A stretch of DNA of 64,000 bases. It comes from Anniella stebbinsi. Lineage: Eukaryota > Chordata > Lepidosauria > Squamata > Anniellidae. Location of the stretch: positions 24,443,501-24,507,500 of the forward strand of contig JARDYH010000006.1 in NCBI GenBank assembly GCA_029215795.1, given 5' to 3'. The position numbers were made by a program, and so were the translations under genes. The notes under the pieces were generated by a model. It was not told where the DNA came from. It saw nothing but the letters and a program-made list of their open reading frames with translations, and did not search any database. Positions within the stretch are counted from its first letter, which is position 1, and every line of letters starts with the position of its first letter. Below, one piece after another: positions 43,536 to 56,045 of this stretch.

Positions 43536-44712
43536 CTTCCGGGGTATTAGCTATCCCACCCAATTTTGTGTCATCTGCAAATTCGATAAGCATTCTTTGC
43601 ATCTCCTCATCCAAATCATTAATAAAAATGTTGAAGAGCACTGGGCCCAGGACTGAGCCCTGCGGTACCTGCTCATTACCTCCCCCCCCCCAGTTTGAAA
43701 AGGTACCATTGATAAGCACTTTTTGAGTCGGATTCTGTAGCCACCTTACAGTTGTTCCATGTAGCCCACTTTTAGCTAGTTTGTGAATCAGAATGTCATG
43801 GGTCACTTTGTCAAAAGCTTTGCTGAAGTCAAGATATACTATGTCCACAGCATTCTCATAGTCCACAAGGGAGGTTACCTGTTAAAAAAAATGAGATCAG
43901 ATTGGTCTGACAGGATTTGTTCTTGACTGCATTGTTTTCAAGGTATTTACAGATTGACTTCTTTATCATCTGCTCTAAAAGTTTCCCTGGGATGGATGTC
44001 AGACTGATAGGTCGGTAGTTCCCAAGTTCCTCCTTTTCCCCCTTTTTGAAGATAAGGACAATATTAGCCCTCCTTCAGTTGTCTGCCACTTCACCCATCT
44101 TCCATGATTTCGCAAAGATAATAGACAGTGGTTCTGAGAGTTCTCCTGCCAGCTCCTTTATTACTCTAGAATGCAGTTCATCCGGCCCTGGAGATGTGAA
44201 CTCATTCAAAGAAATTAGGTGTTACTTGACCATTTGTTTATCAATCTCAAACTGCAACTTGTAATTCACTTTTTCCAGGGAGGTCATAGACCCGTTTTTG
44301 GGAGAAGACTGAGCCAAAGTAGGAATTGAGCACTTTGGCCTTTGCTTTGTCATCTGTTTTCAATTTGCCATCCTCATTAAGCAGTTGAGCCACCATTTCT
44401 TTCCTCTGTCTTTTACTATTCACGTATCTGAAGAAAGCCTTTTTATTGCTTTTAGCATCCCTCGTTAGTCTCAGCTCTTTTTCAGCTTTAGTCTTCCTGA
44501 TGCCATTTCGTCACTTCTGTGCTACCTGTCTGTGCTCTCCTTTTGAAGCCTGGCCTGTCTTCCACTTCCTATATGTATCCTTTTTTGTTTTCAGGTCATC
44601 TCTAAGCTTTTTGTGGAGCCACACTGGTTTCTTCTGTTGTCCCGTGATTAAAGGAACATATGCTTTGTGCAAACTTTTAACTTTACCCATTAATTTGTTC
44701 ATTGCTTCTGAA
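43536..44712 (-). mobile_element. CR1 LINE RT fragment
   Basis: The minus strand encodes AVDIVYLDFSKAFDKVTHD, then a broken segment, then [20 protein letters not shown]. The catalytic stretch [11 protein letters not shown] keeps F-A-D-D. The upstream (N-terminal) part reaches a KLRDDLKTKKDTYRKWKTG region near 44580. The 3' portion is missing, and stops and frameshifts are present. Confidence 0.92.
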
Positions 44713-45030
44713 TATTAAAAAACAACAACATACCATTGTTTATTGACAAAACAATTGGCAAAACAGATGGAATTTTGTGGTATAGAGGCATTCATCACTA
44801 CCCTTACACAATCGGCCAATCCCCACTCGCTTCTTTTACAAGCCAGGAAGGGTCCAGCACATAAGTAGTATGCCTCACCTCTACAAGAATCATGTCCACA
44901 TCTTTCAGCTGCACAAATCGAAAAGTACCCATTATAACTGGGCAACCAGGGGCCATTTACATCCACCAGACCTGCATCAACTATAGCATCCAAGTAAGCA
45001 CAGATTGGTCTAGCTTGCAAATCAGAAAAT
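44713..45030 (-). other. Cys-rich open stretch of ~101 codons, unrecognised
   Basis: Between two LINEs lies a minus-strand frame with about nine cysteines (for example ICAAERCGHDSCRGEAYYLC and FLACKRSEWGLADC). I do not recognise it. The frame has no clear ATG start (it opens with TTG after a stop), no splice context and no neighbouring gene. It could be a remnant of a transposon or gene, or chance; its composition is unlike the AT- or GC-driven frames elsewhere in the window. Confidence 0.25.
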
Positions 45031-45054
45031 TACTTAGTGGCTGGACCTATTTTC

Positions 45055-46360
45055 CTAACTTTCGATACCATTGATTACGGCATCCTTCTGGATAGATTGT
45101 CTGGGCTGGGAGTTTGAGGCACTGTGTCGCAGTGGTTCTGCTCCTACTTGGATGGCTGAGTAGGTGGTGCTGGAGGATCATTGCTCTGTGCTGTGGCACC
45201 TTGGCCTTGGGGTTTCACAGGGCTCTATTTTATCCCCTATGCTGTTCAACATTTACATGAAACCGCTGGGAGAGGTTATTCAGAGATGTGGGCTGAAGTA
45301 TCATCAATATGCGGATGACATCCAGCTCTACCTCTCCTTTTCATCAGACCCAGGTGAGGTAGTGGCTGGGCACGATAATCGACTGGATGAGGGCCAACAA
45401 ACTGAGACTCAATCCAGACAAGACAGAGGTACTGTTTGTGGGTGGTTCATCTGTCTGGCTAGGTGATGTTCACTCTGTTCTGGAGGGGGTTGCACTCCCC
45501 CTAAAGAATCAGGTTCGTAGTTTGGGGGTGCTCCTGGATCCAGAACTGTCACTTGAGGCACAGGTGGACTCCGTGGCAAGGAGCACCATTTATCAGCTTA
45601 GGCTGATATACCAACTGCACCCTTATCTGGACAGAGATAGCATAGCTACAGTTATCCATGCTCTCATAACCTCACGTCTGGATTACTGCAATGTGTTAGA
45701 CATGGGGCTACCTTTGGAAACGGTCCAGAAACTTCAACTGGTACAAAACAGGGCAGCCAGACTGTTAATGGGGACTGGCCAATGAGACCATGTTATGCCA
45801 GTCCTTTTCCAGCTTCACTGGCTGCCAGTCCAGCTCTGGGCCTGATTGAAAGTGCTGGCATTAACATTCAAAGCCCTAAACGGCTTGGGGCCAGGTTATC
45901 TGAAGGAACACCTTCTCCCGTATGTACCTGCCTGGACCCTAAGATCATCCTCAGGGGTCCTTCTCCATGAGTCCCTGCTGAAGGAAGTGAGACAGGTGGC
46001 TATCAGGAGGAGGGCCTTCTCTGCTGTGGCACCTCGGTTGTGGAATGAGCTCCCTAGGGGGGTTTGCCTGGCACCTACATTATACTCTTTTCGACACCCG
46101 GTGAATACCTTTTTGGTTTCTCAGTATTTTAAAAGTTCATCTACTTAATTTTTAACTTTGCTGTTTTAAATTTGTATTTTAAATCTGCATTAATTTCTGC
46201 ACGGCTGTTTGGTTTTTATCTTGGTTGTGCTTTGATATTGTATTTTATATTATGTTTTTATACTGTTGTTTTATATTTTGAATGGTTTTAATTTTTGTAA
46301 ACCACCCAGAGAGCTTTGGCTATTGTGTGGTATAGAAATGCAATAAATTAATAAACAACT
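45055..46360 (+). mobile_element. L2-type LINE, 3' half
   Basis: Encodes an L2-like RT in broken frames: QGSILSPMLFNIYMKPLGE, then the catalytic YHQYADDIQLYLSF (Y-A-D-D intact), then LRLNPDKTEVLFVGG and VRSLGVLLDPELSLEAQV. LDYCNVLDMGLPLETVQKLQ, ALTFKALNGLGPGYLKEHL and AVAPRLWNELPRGV follow. The 3' end (GTAAACCACCCAGAGAGC, GGTATAGAAATGCAATAAAT) is the standard L2 tail. Stops and frame changes make it inactive. Confidence 0.93.
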
Positions 46361-46407
46361 ATTCTGAAACTTCATCTTAAAAGACTCATCTGATTTGACC
46401 AGGTGGC

Positions 46408-46743
46408 CTGTTATATAGGCTGACCATCTGAAAAGGAGGACAGGGCTCATATAACTTTAACAGTTGTAGAGAAAAGGGAATTTCAGCAGGTGTCATTTGT
46501 ATGCAATTAGTTCCTAGTGAAATTCCCTCTTCATCACAACAGTTAAAGGTGCAGGCACTATACTAGAGTGACCATATACAAAAGAAGGCAGGGCCCCTGC
46601 AACTTTAACAGTTGTGATGAAGAGGGAATATCATCAGGAACTAATTGCATACAAATGACACTGGTTGAAATTCCCTTTTCTCTACAACTGTTAAAGTTAT
46701 ATGAGCCCTGTCCTCCTTTTCAGATGGTCAGCCTACTGTTATA
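46408..46743. mobile_element. 320-bp palindromic hAT-like MITE, copy d
   Basis: Element 46416-46735, ends TAGGCTGACCATCTG and its inverse, target duplication CTGTTATA (46408-46415, 46736-46743). Very close to copies a and e, so transposition was fairly recent. Confidence 0.95.
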
Positions 46744-46819
46744 AAAAGGAGCTTAAGTTTTGAGATGCATGTTGGGGAAAAGAGATAAGCCCATTCAGGC
46801 ATGGTGCCAACTTATCTTA

Positions 46820-47167
46820 GGCTGCCTCTACAAGAGAGGTTTAAAGCTCTTTCAAGGCGCTTAAAAAAATTTACCTCTACAAGTACGGAGCGCAAATCGG
46901 GCGTAGAGGCGCGTCATCTCTCCGATTATGCGCATTATCGAATGTGTGTTAAATCGCGAGTTTTATTTTGCTCCGTCTGTTAAAGCGCATTGCTGTGTGA
47001 ATAAGCGCTTATGCGCTTTAACTAATTGTAAAGCGCATTTTGGACATCTGTTAATGCGCTTCGCCTCCTCCGCCTCTCGTACAGAGGGATTAGGCGTAAA
47101 TGCGCTTCTGCGATTATGCGCATAATCGCCTAACCGGGCGCAAAAGCGAATCCTTGTAGAGGGGACC
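46820..47167. mobile_element. MITE with CTCTACAAG-type ends, copy 3
   Basis: About 348 bp from GGCTGCCTCTACAAG to CTTGTAGAGGGGACC. Internal palindromic CGATTATGCGCATTAT and GCGATTATGCGCATAATCGC blocks. No clear target duplication. Confidence 0.88.
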
Positions 47168-49198
47168 AGATGCTCTAGGGGTGTGTGACAAGAGCACAGT
47201 GAGATATTTCAGGAGGGTGGAAAAGAAAAGAGAAAAAGGCATCTTTTTTTCTTTCTGTATCCTAAACCCCCTGCTCTGCAAACCTGAGCAGCTGTTCAAG
47301 GCTCTGTGCCAGATTGTCAGTCCACAGTAATTCATATTTCTTCAAAATTCTTACTATTTAAAAATACAATTATAAAATTTTATATTTCTTCCTACAGCTA
47401 ATAGCTCTGACATGTCTTGATTTTCTTTTCTTTTCAAAAGCATTGCTTCATGCTGCAAGGGAAGAGTTTACACCATGTCATGGGTATGCCTCTGAGTTTG
47501 GTTGTGGGGCACTTTGGCTTGGTGATGTATCTTTTCCCTGTTTCACAAGATATTCCCATTAATTCTACTACATTCCCCCCCCCCCCCCTTGGCCTTATTT
47601 AAAGGTAAGACCCCAAAGTTCATGCTTAGTGTTACATACTTCACCGAGACTCCACTGTGTATGTTAATTAATTCTCAACGGCCCTTCATGGAATCATCAA
47701 TATTAGACAGTCATTGCAACATCATCGTCATAAAACGAGTTTTTAAATTTTATCTCCTTGACTTTAAAACCATGAAGTTTTTAAGGCTTTTTTTATTGTG
47801 ATAGCCAAAGGAATTGTGATTTGTAAAACTCTTGAGTGTTTTTAGAGCACCTGCATTAAAGTAGCTCTTAGATGCTGAAGTAAAGCAAATCTAATTTAAA
47901 CTGACAGGTGTTGGAATTCAAAGGGCAGGTATAACCCTGGGGATCCACTTCTTCATAGGTCATACAGAGGTTAAAGACATCTCCACAACACTACTGCTTT
48001 ACACTGACTGAATATTGCTGATGCTTGCAGCATCAACATGTATTTCATTTGAATGGGTTCCCAAGTCCATCTATGACCTCCTATGACATATTCACAGAAC
48101 CATATACATCAGTGCACATCATTGTTGTACATGTTAGGTTTCCCTGCAACAATCCACCATTTGGTACTGCTGTGCAACCTCCATCAGTGCAAACCTAATT
48201 GAAAATAGGGGTGGATGAAAATTTCATTTGTGTTTGCAATTCTTATGGTATTTCCTATTCACAATAACAGATGTAATTTTGAGCAAGATTACATTTTTCT
48301 AGAACTGTTTGCAAATTCAAAATTGTATTAAAATACACACACATATTTTAAAAGTGCAGACTTTGAAATTGACTTTTTTTTTAAAAAAACACATTTTCAG
48401 GCTTTAGTCAAAGAAGAGAAAGTATGCAGCTTTAAAAAAATATGCATAAAAATGCACACTTTTCATTTTTGAAATGCCCACTTTCCCTGTTCAAAAAAGC
48501 CAAAAATTTAAGGTTCAAAAGGAAAAGACGAACTGAGAGGGTTGGTAATTCTAACCTTACTAAAACTGAAAAGGTTTCACCAATCTTTCTGAAATTTACG
48601 TATGCCAGAAATAAATGCCTATTTTACTTGTCCTGAAAATTTCAGGAAAATTGGTTAAAGATTGAGGGCGAAAGGGCAGTTAACAGGAAAAAGAGGGGAA
48701 ATCCTCTGTCACGCAAAAGGTTTCTAAAAAAGTGTTGGCAACTGTTTTTGCTTATCTCTGGTGGGGCCAGGATGGTCGTCAAGTGTTGACCATTGTTATT
48801 TCCATATTCCCTTTCAACTCTAGTTGGTGGAATGGAATTTCTTTTTTAGAAAATTCAATTTACTTATTTTTAAAATATTTTTTATTGCTCATAAAAGCCT
48901 ATGGAAACTCAGAATGTTGAGGGTGGGGAGAGGGGAGAGCGGATAACTGCATCTGGAGTAAGAGCAGAAACAACTGTGAATTCCTGGGACCTCTGTGTGT
49001 GTGTGTGTGTGTGTGAGGGGGGGACAAGCAATCCCGTCAGCGTGACCAGACCCTACCGCAAGGAAGCGATGGGATTGAATGGGAGTGAAATTTTAGTACA
49101 TAAGCTGGCCCTGATTTCCTTCAGGGCAGAGAGTTTTGCTGCCTGAAGTATGAGAAGCAGACTCAGCCTGGTTCTTGCCTCCCTTTTGAGAGAAGAAG
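47168..49198. other. No gene recognised
   Basis: AT-rich non-coding DNA, apparently unique. A (TG)n tract lies at 48994-49015. Confidence 0.5.
48994..49015. repeat. (TG)n microsatellite
   Basis: About 11 TG units. Confidence 0.95.
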
Positions 49199-49199
49199 G

Positions 49200-49424
49200 C
49201 TGAATTCGGACAACACGATAGTCAATGATGGGGTAATCATCAACTTTACAGTTGTTCATCTAGGGGGTACTCCCCACACAACACAGTAATAAATAATAAA
49301 CTGTGGTGTGGATTAGGATCAGCACTGAGTTGACTATGGCAGCATTCGGACGACACGATAGCCAATACAACTGACGATTGTCCCCCCACCCCCCAGTTGC
49401 TTATTGTGTCGTCTGAATTCAGCC
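49200..49424. mobile_element. MITE with GGCTGAATTCGGACAACAC-type ends
   Basis: Left end GGCTGAATTCGGACAACAC, right end the inverse of GGCTGAATTCAGACGACAC. An internal second start, GCATTCGGACGACACGATAG, lies at 49342, suggesting a compound of two copies. The target duplication is unclear (GAAGA on both sides). Confidence 0.72.
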
Positions 49425-49790
49425 GAAGACTCCTCTTTTCTCTTTTGGAATATGTTTTTCCATTGGCTTTGAGACTATTTTGGGCTATCTTTCTCCAAGC
49501 TCAGTTTCTCTGAGCCAGGCACCTGGCTCCTGAGCAGTGTGGTGTAGTTTTCATCTCCTATTTGATTTTGCTCACTGGTGAAGCAAAATCACAGCACTTT
49601 TCATTTTAAAATATTTTCTTCACTCTCTACCTGGATTAATTTTCCCTACCTGGACTTTGCTGAGTTCTACACCCTAGATTCTAGAAGAGATCTTTTTCAA
49701 CCTTCCTCTGGATCCCTGATAACCTGGTCTTCAGTTCTCTCCTGGGAATAGGTAGCTCCATACATTCCTTTTAACTCCTCCCCCCCATAC

Positions 49791-49795
49791 GCACA

Positions 49796-49827
<32 letters not shown>
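49791..49827. repeat. (CA)n microsatellite
   Basis: CA units with one AT interruption. Confidence 0.95.
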
Positions 49828-49902
49828 TTTCCCTTCCTTTTTTCTAAGAGTTTGGACCATATTGATATAAAGTTGCAAGCTTCAAACACTTCATTTAACT
49901 AG

Positions 49903-49969
49903 GAGCCTATCTACACTACTGCTTTAAAACAGTTTATAACAGTTTTAAAGCAGTAGTGTAGATAGGCTC
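49903..49969. mobile_element. 67-bp foldback MITE, perfect 28-bp stem
   Basis: GAGCCTATCTACACTACTGC continues to 49930, and the exact inverse occupies 49942-49969, around an 11-base loop. The pairing extends a few bases into AACTA/TAGTT flanks with a mismatch. Minimal form of the family at 17145 and 57662. Confidence 0.92.
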
Positions 49970-51850
49970 TAGTTTGGGCTGGTGCATGTTTTAAGTACAA
50001 CTGTGAAACCTTTCAAAGTGCTTCTGGGCCTACAACATTGTTTTTGACCTAGTCACACTGTTTTTCTAATAAGTTTTAACAACAGTTAAACTGTAAGTAT
50101 TTTACAGAGTGTACACATGTATTTTCTTTCTAATCATTGCACGTTTCACATTTCACTTCTGTATCTGATGTTCTTTTGCATTTGCTTTTCTTTGTAAACC
50201 ATTCATATCTTAAACCAATGAAAACATGCCACACAAGAAGTCTTCTTGATTATTTTTTAAATCTATTTTCAACAAGCCTAGTAACTTCAAGAGTTACAGA
50301 GTTGTGGGAAATCCTCAATCTTTTTGTGATCAGAGGCACTGAGTAAGTGATCCTGGAGATAATTTAGACTGACCCCAACCACATAACACTGTTCCCCCTT
50401 CTGAAGAGGTCTGAATGCAGACTACTAAAGACAAAGTGGCAGACCATAGTAAGTTTTCATGTGCCCATTTGCTTTATGCGGCAGGTGCCCCTGCAGGCTA
50501 CCAAACAGAGGGACTAATAGTCCATAAAGTTGCCTAGCTGGGTCTGCCAGAAACCTGGCCTCACCACCCCTGGCAGATCTATGATCTACATCAACTGCTC
50601 TCAGCTGAACTTGATGGAATCCCACCCTCCCCTGGCAGGTAACTATAAGAACAGATTGAGTGGGCATACGTAGCACGCATAGAGTGCTGAGAGTGGAAAA
50701 TCTAAAAGCAAGTATATTGCTTTTCAAGAACTAAGGAAATTCAATGGGTCTTACCTTGAGAAAATATCTATGGATGGAAATGCAGCCTGTGCAGGCCTGA
50801 AACTTGAGCACAATCTTGATCACAATCTGCTTCTTTAAGATCCAAACAGGAAGAAAAAGTATGTAGTATAAAATGAGCTATAATAATTAACATAGTAAAA
50901 GGAAACTTATTCTAATATAGAATATTTTCCTGTCTGTATCATCTTGTGTGCTTCCAGAATTAATCAGGGATATTTCATTCCAGTAGAACAATTTTCAAGT
51001 TGTCTCTAAATACAGATGCACATGAAATGCTTCCTTTTCATGAAGCAGTCATTAAAAGCTTTTATCTCTGGACACTGGCTATTGAAAAGTTCAAATGAGT
51101 ATCATCAGGTTGCAAGTCAGACAGCATAACTTCTGGGGCTCATTTATTAATTTGAAAAGTGGGTCCAACACATAACACTAGCTTTGACTTTATATTGGAT
51201 GTCAACATGGCGTAACATCCTGGCTGACACTGGCTTGTTTGTATAATATCCAGTTATCCATTACACAAAGCCATGAAATTTATTAAACAAAAAACATATG
51301 GTTTACAAAACAGCGTTAAGGCTCTAGAGCTTTCAACCAAGCACCAAAAAGCAGGGCAATTGGGAGTTAAGGCTCACAAGCCTTAACGCCACATCCTCCC
51401 TAAGGAGACAGGAAATGCAAGTGAAATTCTCATTTTCTCAAAGCAGATAAACCATGAGGACAGGATGCAGAATATGATATGCAGAGGTGACTGTGGGGCT
51501 ATGGAAAACTGATGACAGTAGCTAGGTGCTATAGCAACCACTGAATTAGACAAAGCCATTTGTGATTATCTGTGCTGCCGCAGCACACATTTAAAAAGTG
51601 GGAAATGTCCTCCCCTTTAACTATGTGGTGTGTTGGTCACATGTGTTCACCTCAAAACTAGTAGGGTGTCCAAGATGCAGAGTACTGCTTGGATCCAAAG
51701 ATTAAGTAATTTAAGTAAGTTCAAGGAAGGAAAGTTTCTCCACCCCACCTGCTACAGTCCCTTGTGTTCCCTGAACAGCCTCCCTGGATGATGAGTGCGA
51801 GAATTGCTCAACATGGCGCTGGGCTTTAGCTGACATAGGCATTTGATTGA
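49970..51850. other. No gene recognised
   Basis: AT-rich, apparently unique non-coding sequence. A 100-codon minus frame (50425-50727) has no recognisable domain. Confidence 0.5.
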
Positions 51851-51851
51851 T

Positions 51852-52258
51852 TGATTGATTCATTTATTTATTACATTTCTATACAGCCCCATAGCCAAAG
51901 CTCTCTGGGCGATTTACAAAAGGTTAAAACATTAAAAACTATATACAACATTTTAAATCATAAAAACATATAATAAGCAGTATACACAAAGGCAACATAT
52001 ATCTAAAAACAACTTTCAGTTGTCAGCTAAACCTAAAAACAGATCTGAGATCAATTAAAACTCATCACATGCTGCTAAATGCCTTGGAAAAGAGAAAAGC
52101 CCTGACTTGGTGCCGAAAAGATAGCAAAGTTGATGCCAGGCAGGCCTCATTCAGGGAGATAATTCCATAAGTAGGGGGGGCACCACTGAGAAGGCCCTCT
52201 CATCTTCTGAGCCTCCCTTGGAGCAGGCACCTGGAGGAGGACCTAAGATGTTGAGCAT
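51852..52258 (-). mobile_element. L2-type LINE 3' fragment
   Basis: Inverse of the L2 tail (TTATTACATTTCTATACAGC, AAAGCTCTCTGGGCGATTTA), followed by degraded 3' coding sequence (GGCCTCATTCAGGGAGATAA). Confidence 0.85.
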
Positions 52259-52640
52259 ATTTTATTTATTTATTTATTTATTGCATTTCTATACCACCCA
52301 ATAGCCGAAGCCCTCCGGGCGGTTCACAAAAGTTAAACCATCAAATACAAATCAAAGTATAAAACAAACAACAGTATAAAAGCCCAATATAAAAACCCAA
52401 TATAAAAGCACAACCAGGATAAAACCAAGCAGCAATGCAGATATTTATGCAGATTTAAAATACAAATTTAAAATACAGATTTAAAACAGCAAAGTTAAAA
52501 GACTAAGATGATAAACTGTTTAAATACTGGGAGAATAAGAAGGTCTTCATCTGGCATTGAAAAGAGTATCATGTAGGTGCCAGGCGAACCTCTCTAGGGA
52601 GCTTATTCCACAGCTGGGGTCCACAGCAGAGAAAGGTTCG
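52259..52640 (-). mobile_element. L2-type LINE 3' fragment, second copy
   Basis: TTGCATTTCTATACCACCCA, then GAAGCCCTCCGGGCGGTTCA is the inverse L2 tail. On the minus strand the coding end reads CGPQLWNKLPREVRLAPT, as in 46030-46085. Confidence 0.9.
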
Positions 52641-52899
52641 TGTCAGGAGAGGCATTCCGTCTGGCATTCCAATCCCACAACCACAGAGAAGGAGTGAGTG
52701 ATGCTTTCTAAAAGCAAACTGCAAATTTGTCAGGGAAGCTTGAAGTAGTAGTAATGGGGGTGGGACTTTAAATACCTTGATTTCTGTTGGGGGGACAAAC
52801 TCTGTCAAGCACGGTCTCCTCAGAGAATTCCTGAATTGCCTTGCTGATGTCTTTCTCCTTCAGAAGGTGGAATAACAAACATGGGGATCAGCCATCCTT

Positions 52900-53735
52900 G
52901 ACTTACCAGAAGCCTCAAGGAGGGCAAATGTTGTCCCTATCTTCAAAAGGGCACAAAGGAAGAACTGGGGAATTTCAGACTCGTTAGGCCCTTTCTACAC
53001 CTACAGGTGTAAAGGGAGGGAGGGGGATGATCCCAGACGTACTTGCTTCTGGGATTGTCCTCCTCTTTCTAAACCAGGAAGTGTAATGTCCCAGCTTCCT
53101 CCCGGGACATTGCACCATTGCACCTGATTTTTTTTTTAATGGATCTGAAGAGCGCACTTGCGCTCCATTGAAAAAGGTGAGTATTTTTTTAAAAGTATCC
53201 CCCAAAATTGGGGGGCCCACCTCACCCTGCCATCCTGGGGATGGCAGACATGCTTCCCCTCTCTCCCCTGATGGGCACGGAGCCGCGCCATGTGTAAGAG
53301 GGCACCAGCCGGGATGGGCACCCACACCTCCTGCGGTCTTGGGACGTTCCCGGGACTGTGGGAAGAGTCGGGTTTTCCCTGGGATTTTTTATCCCGGGGA
53401 AAACCTGTGCCCATCCCCCTCCTGCCCCCGGGAGTCCCTGTGCATCATTTGCACACACAGGGATGAGCCAGGGACGATTCCGCAAAATATGGCCGGTGTA
53501 GAAACGGCCTTAGATTCAAGAGCAGATTATGAAGCACTTGATCTGGAGGCACTTTGATCACTGGAAGCCAGTATGGATTTGTCAAGAAGAAGTATTGCCA
53601 GATTAGTTATTTTCAATCAGCCAACTTCCTTATGGAAATGCAATGGACATAATATATCTTGACTGCAGGAAGGCATTTCGCAATGTGCCCCATGATATTC
53701 TGATTAGCAAGTTAATTAAGAAATTACCAGGGAGT
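52900..53735 (+). mobile_element. CR1-type LINE RT remnant interrupted by a MITE
   Basis: GGAGGGCAAATGTTGTCCCT (NVVPIFK) lies before the MITE. After it come GAGCAGATTATGAAGCACTT and a degraded DIIYLDCRKAFRNVPHDILI (the AFDKVPHDIL motif). It is older than the CR1 copies at 2562 and 62069. Confidence 0.85.
52984..53512. mobile_element. 529-bp MITE with TTAGGCC(C/G)TTTCTACACC ends, nested in CR1
   Basis: Left end TTAGGCCCTTTCTACACC, right end GGTGTAGAAACGGCCTTA. The surrounding CR1 reading resumes on the other side. Contains inverted GGGACGTTCCCGGG blocks. Flanks AGACTCGT and AGATTCAA are at best a decayed duplication. The truncated relative is at 37195. Confidence 0.85.
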
Positions 53736-55437
53736 GCATACTGCTTTACTATGGTCTTGCTACAAAGCACAAAGTTTGGTAGCTTTAGTGTAGTAGTTTT
53801 TAATAATTCATTTTTTTAATCATGCATTTTGACCCATAGACCTTCCCTTCCAATTTGCTTTGATATAATTGGCATGATGTATATTTTGTAACAATTGCTG
53901 ATAATTGTTCATCTTTCTTAAACAATCTTTTAACAAATCTACAGGGTTGCTATTCTTATTCTTATTCTTATTCTTATTCTTTTCTCTTTTCTTGCTTGTG
54001 GTGGTTTTTCTAGATGAACATGATGGACTTTGCCAAGTCAGGCTGTCTTTTACTGATTCAGACATTTCCTGACTATTGCACATGTTTTAAGTATGACTGC
54101 TTTGTGGATGTTGGAGTGGATGTAATTTGGTAGGCCCAGTTTCTGAAGGTTTTCCGTAATAAATAAATAAATAAATAAATTGATGTGACTGCTGACTGCT
54201 AACTAATGGAAAAATTGTAACTTTTTCCTGCTGCCACAGTTCTTTAACTTCCATAGCCAGTGGTATATATTTTTCACATTTCCTCATCCTTTTCTGCAAC
54301 ATTTTTGTCATTAGGTATTGCTATGTCAATGAGGTAGTTGTGTGTGTGTGTGTTATGTCTGGTTGATTGCAAAGTATTGTCTTGTCCCAGAATTGTTCTG
54401 TCCCAGCATAGCGTGGCTTGGCTTGACTTGTTTGAGTGTGTCTGGATCTCCTAGGCTCTGAAACCATCTTTCTGGAGAGCATCTGCTGGTTGCATAATCC
54501 AGGAGGCTAGGTTCTGTGAGTGCATTGTTGTCTTTGACAGGAGGGCCTTGCACTTGCAAGGGTAAAGTGAATGGATGTGAAGAGGCTGCAATGCTATATT
54601 CATTTAGCTGGGAGTAAGCTTTATTGAAATCAATGGGATTGTTTCTGTCATTTCTTTGGGCAGTTTTCTTTGGGTCCCTGATTGGGATTTCTGTTCTCTA
54701 CACACTGAGGCAGTGTAAATTCAGGAGATATTTGGATAAAAGGACAGAAAGATCCTTGTTTAGCATTGTGATAATGGGCATCTGTTCTGGCCTTTCTTTG
54801 TATTGCTACTGACCATGGTCTTGTTTACATGGCTAATTAACCAGAGATATAATGACACATTTTTAGATTAGCTTCTCACTGATAAACCAGAAGTTGAAAC
54901 AAGCTAAGAGGTGCTAGTGAGACGTGACTGCAACAAGCCTTTAGTCCATTTTATTTCATGGCTAATGTTTGCTGGGTAATAGTATTTTATACTCTTTCTG
55001 AATGTTAGGTTACTAGTTTGTTGTACTAGATTTTTCTGCACTTGTCAACTGCTTCAATTGTTCAGTGGTAGCAGTATGTGGAAACTGTGAGTATGGATAC
55101 GAGAAAGGTGATGAGGAAAGAGTGTTAAATGTTAGGAAAGTTGAGATATGGTCATCCAGTGAAGGATTTGCAGTCAGAAAAAATATTTGAGGGAAGGGGA
55201 GACTGTATCACACAGAGTATAGCAAAAGCTTCAAAGCATAGAAAAAGCTACAAAAGTAGGAGTGAGTGAAGCTAATTTCAGATACATTGAATGTCTCACT
55301 TGTTATTTATTTCAGTGATTTTAACATTAAGAACATGTATAGAACAGGTTTGTTTTAATTGTGTGTTGTGAAATCAGAAAAGTGACTAAGGCCATGTTTG
55401 GGTGGGCACACCCCCTTGAGGGTTGGACATGTTGGTA
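53736..55437. other. No gene; minor repeats
   Basis: Contains (TTATTC)n at 53951-53981, (AATA)n at about 54160-54180, and a trace of the squamate short repeat at 54605-54650 (GGGAGTAAGCTTTATTGAAA). The 79-codon minus frame at 53820-54083 includes the translated hexamer repeat and is not a gene. Confidence 0.5.
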
Positions 55438-55773
55438 GACATGCCTAGGCTGACTATATGAAAAGGAGGACAGGGCTCATGTAACTTTAACAGTTGTAGA
55501 GAAAAGGGAATTTCAGCCAGTGTCATTTGTATGCAATTAGTTCCTGGTGAAATTCCCTCTTCATCACAACAGTTAAAGTTGCAGGCACTATACTAGAGTG
55601 ACCATATACAAAAGAAGGCAGGGCCCCTGCAACTTTAACTGTTGTGATGAAGATGGAATTTCACCAGGAACTAATTGCCTACAAATGACACTGGCTGAAA
55701 TTCCCTTTTCTCTACAACTGTTAAAGTTACATGAGCCCTGTCCTCCTTTTCATATGGTCAGCCTAGACATGCC
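55438..55773. mobile_element. 320-bp palindromic hAT-like MITE, copy e
   Basis: Element 55446-55765, target duplication GACATGCC (55438-55445, 55766-55773). Nearly identical to copy a. Confidence 0.95.
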
Positions 55774-55802
55774 CCTTTGGGGGCTGGACATGTTGGTGGG
55801 CA

Positions 55803-55910
55803 TAGAATCATAGAATAGTAGAGTTGGAAGGGGCCTATAAGGCCATCGAGTCCAACCCCCTGCTTAATGCAGGAATCTACCTTAAAGCATCCCTGACACC
55901 TTAAAGCTCC
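55803..55910 (-). mobile_element. CR1 LINE 3' terminal fragment
   Basis: ATAGAATCATAGAATAGTAG, then GGCCATCGAGTCCAACCCCC: the extreme 3' end of the same CR1 subfamily as 62069. Confidence 0.92.
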
Positions 55911-55977
55911 CTTGGGGGCGGCCATGTTGTCCTCCGTTTTGGTTTCCAAAATAGGGTCAGCCTACCCATAGGCATCT

Positions 55978-56045
55978 GGGTTGGCCACTGTGTGAACAGA
56001 ATGCTGAACTTGGTCTGTTCTAGCATGGGTTTTCTGTTGTTCCTT
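55978..56045 (+). mobile_element. CR1/L3-type LINE 3' terminal fragment
   Basis: GTTGGCCACTGTGTGAACAG and CTGTTCTAGCATGGG match the 3' end of the element at 35800-36965. Confidence 0.75.
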
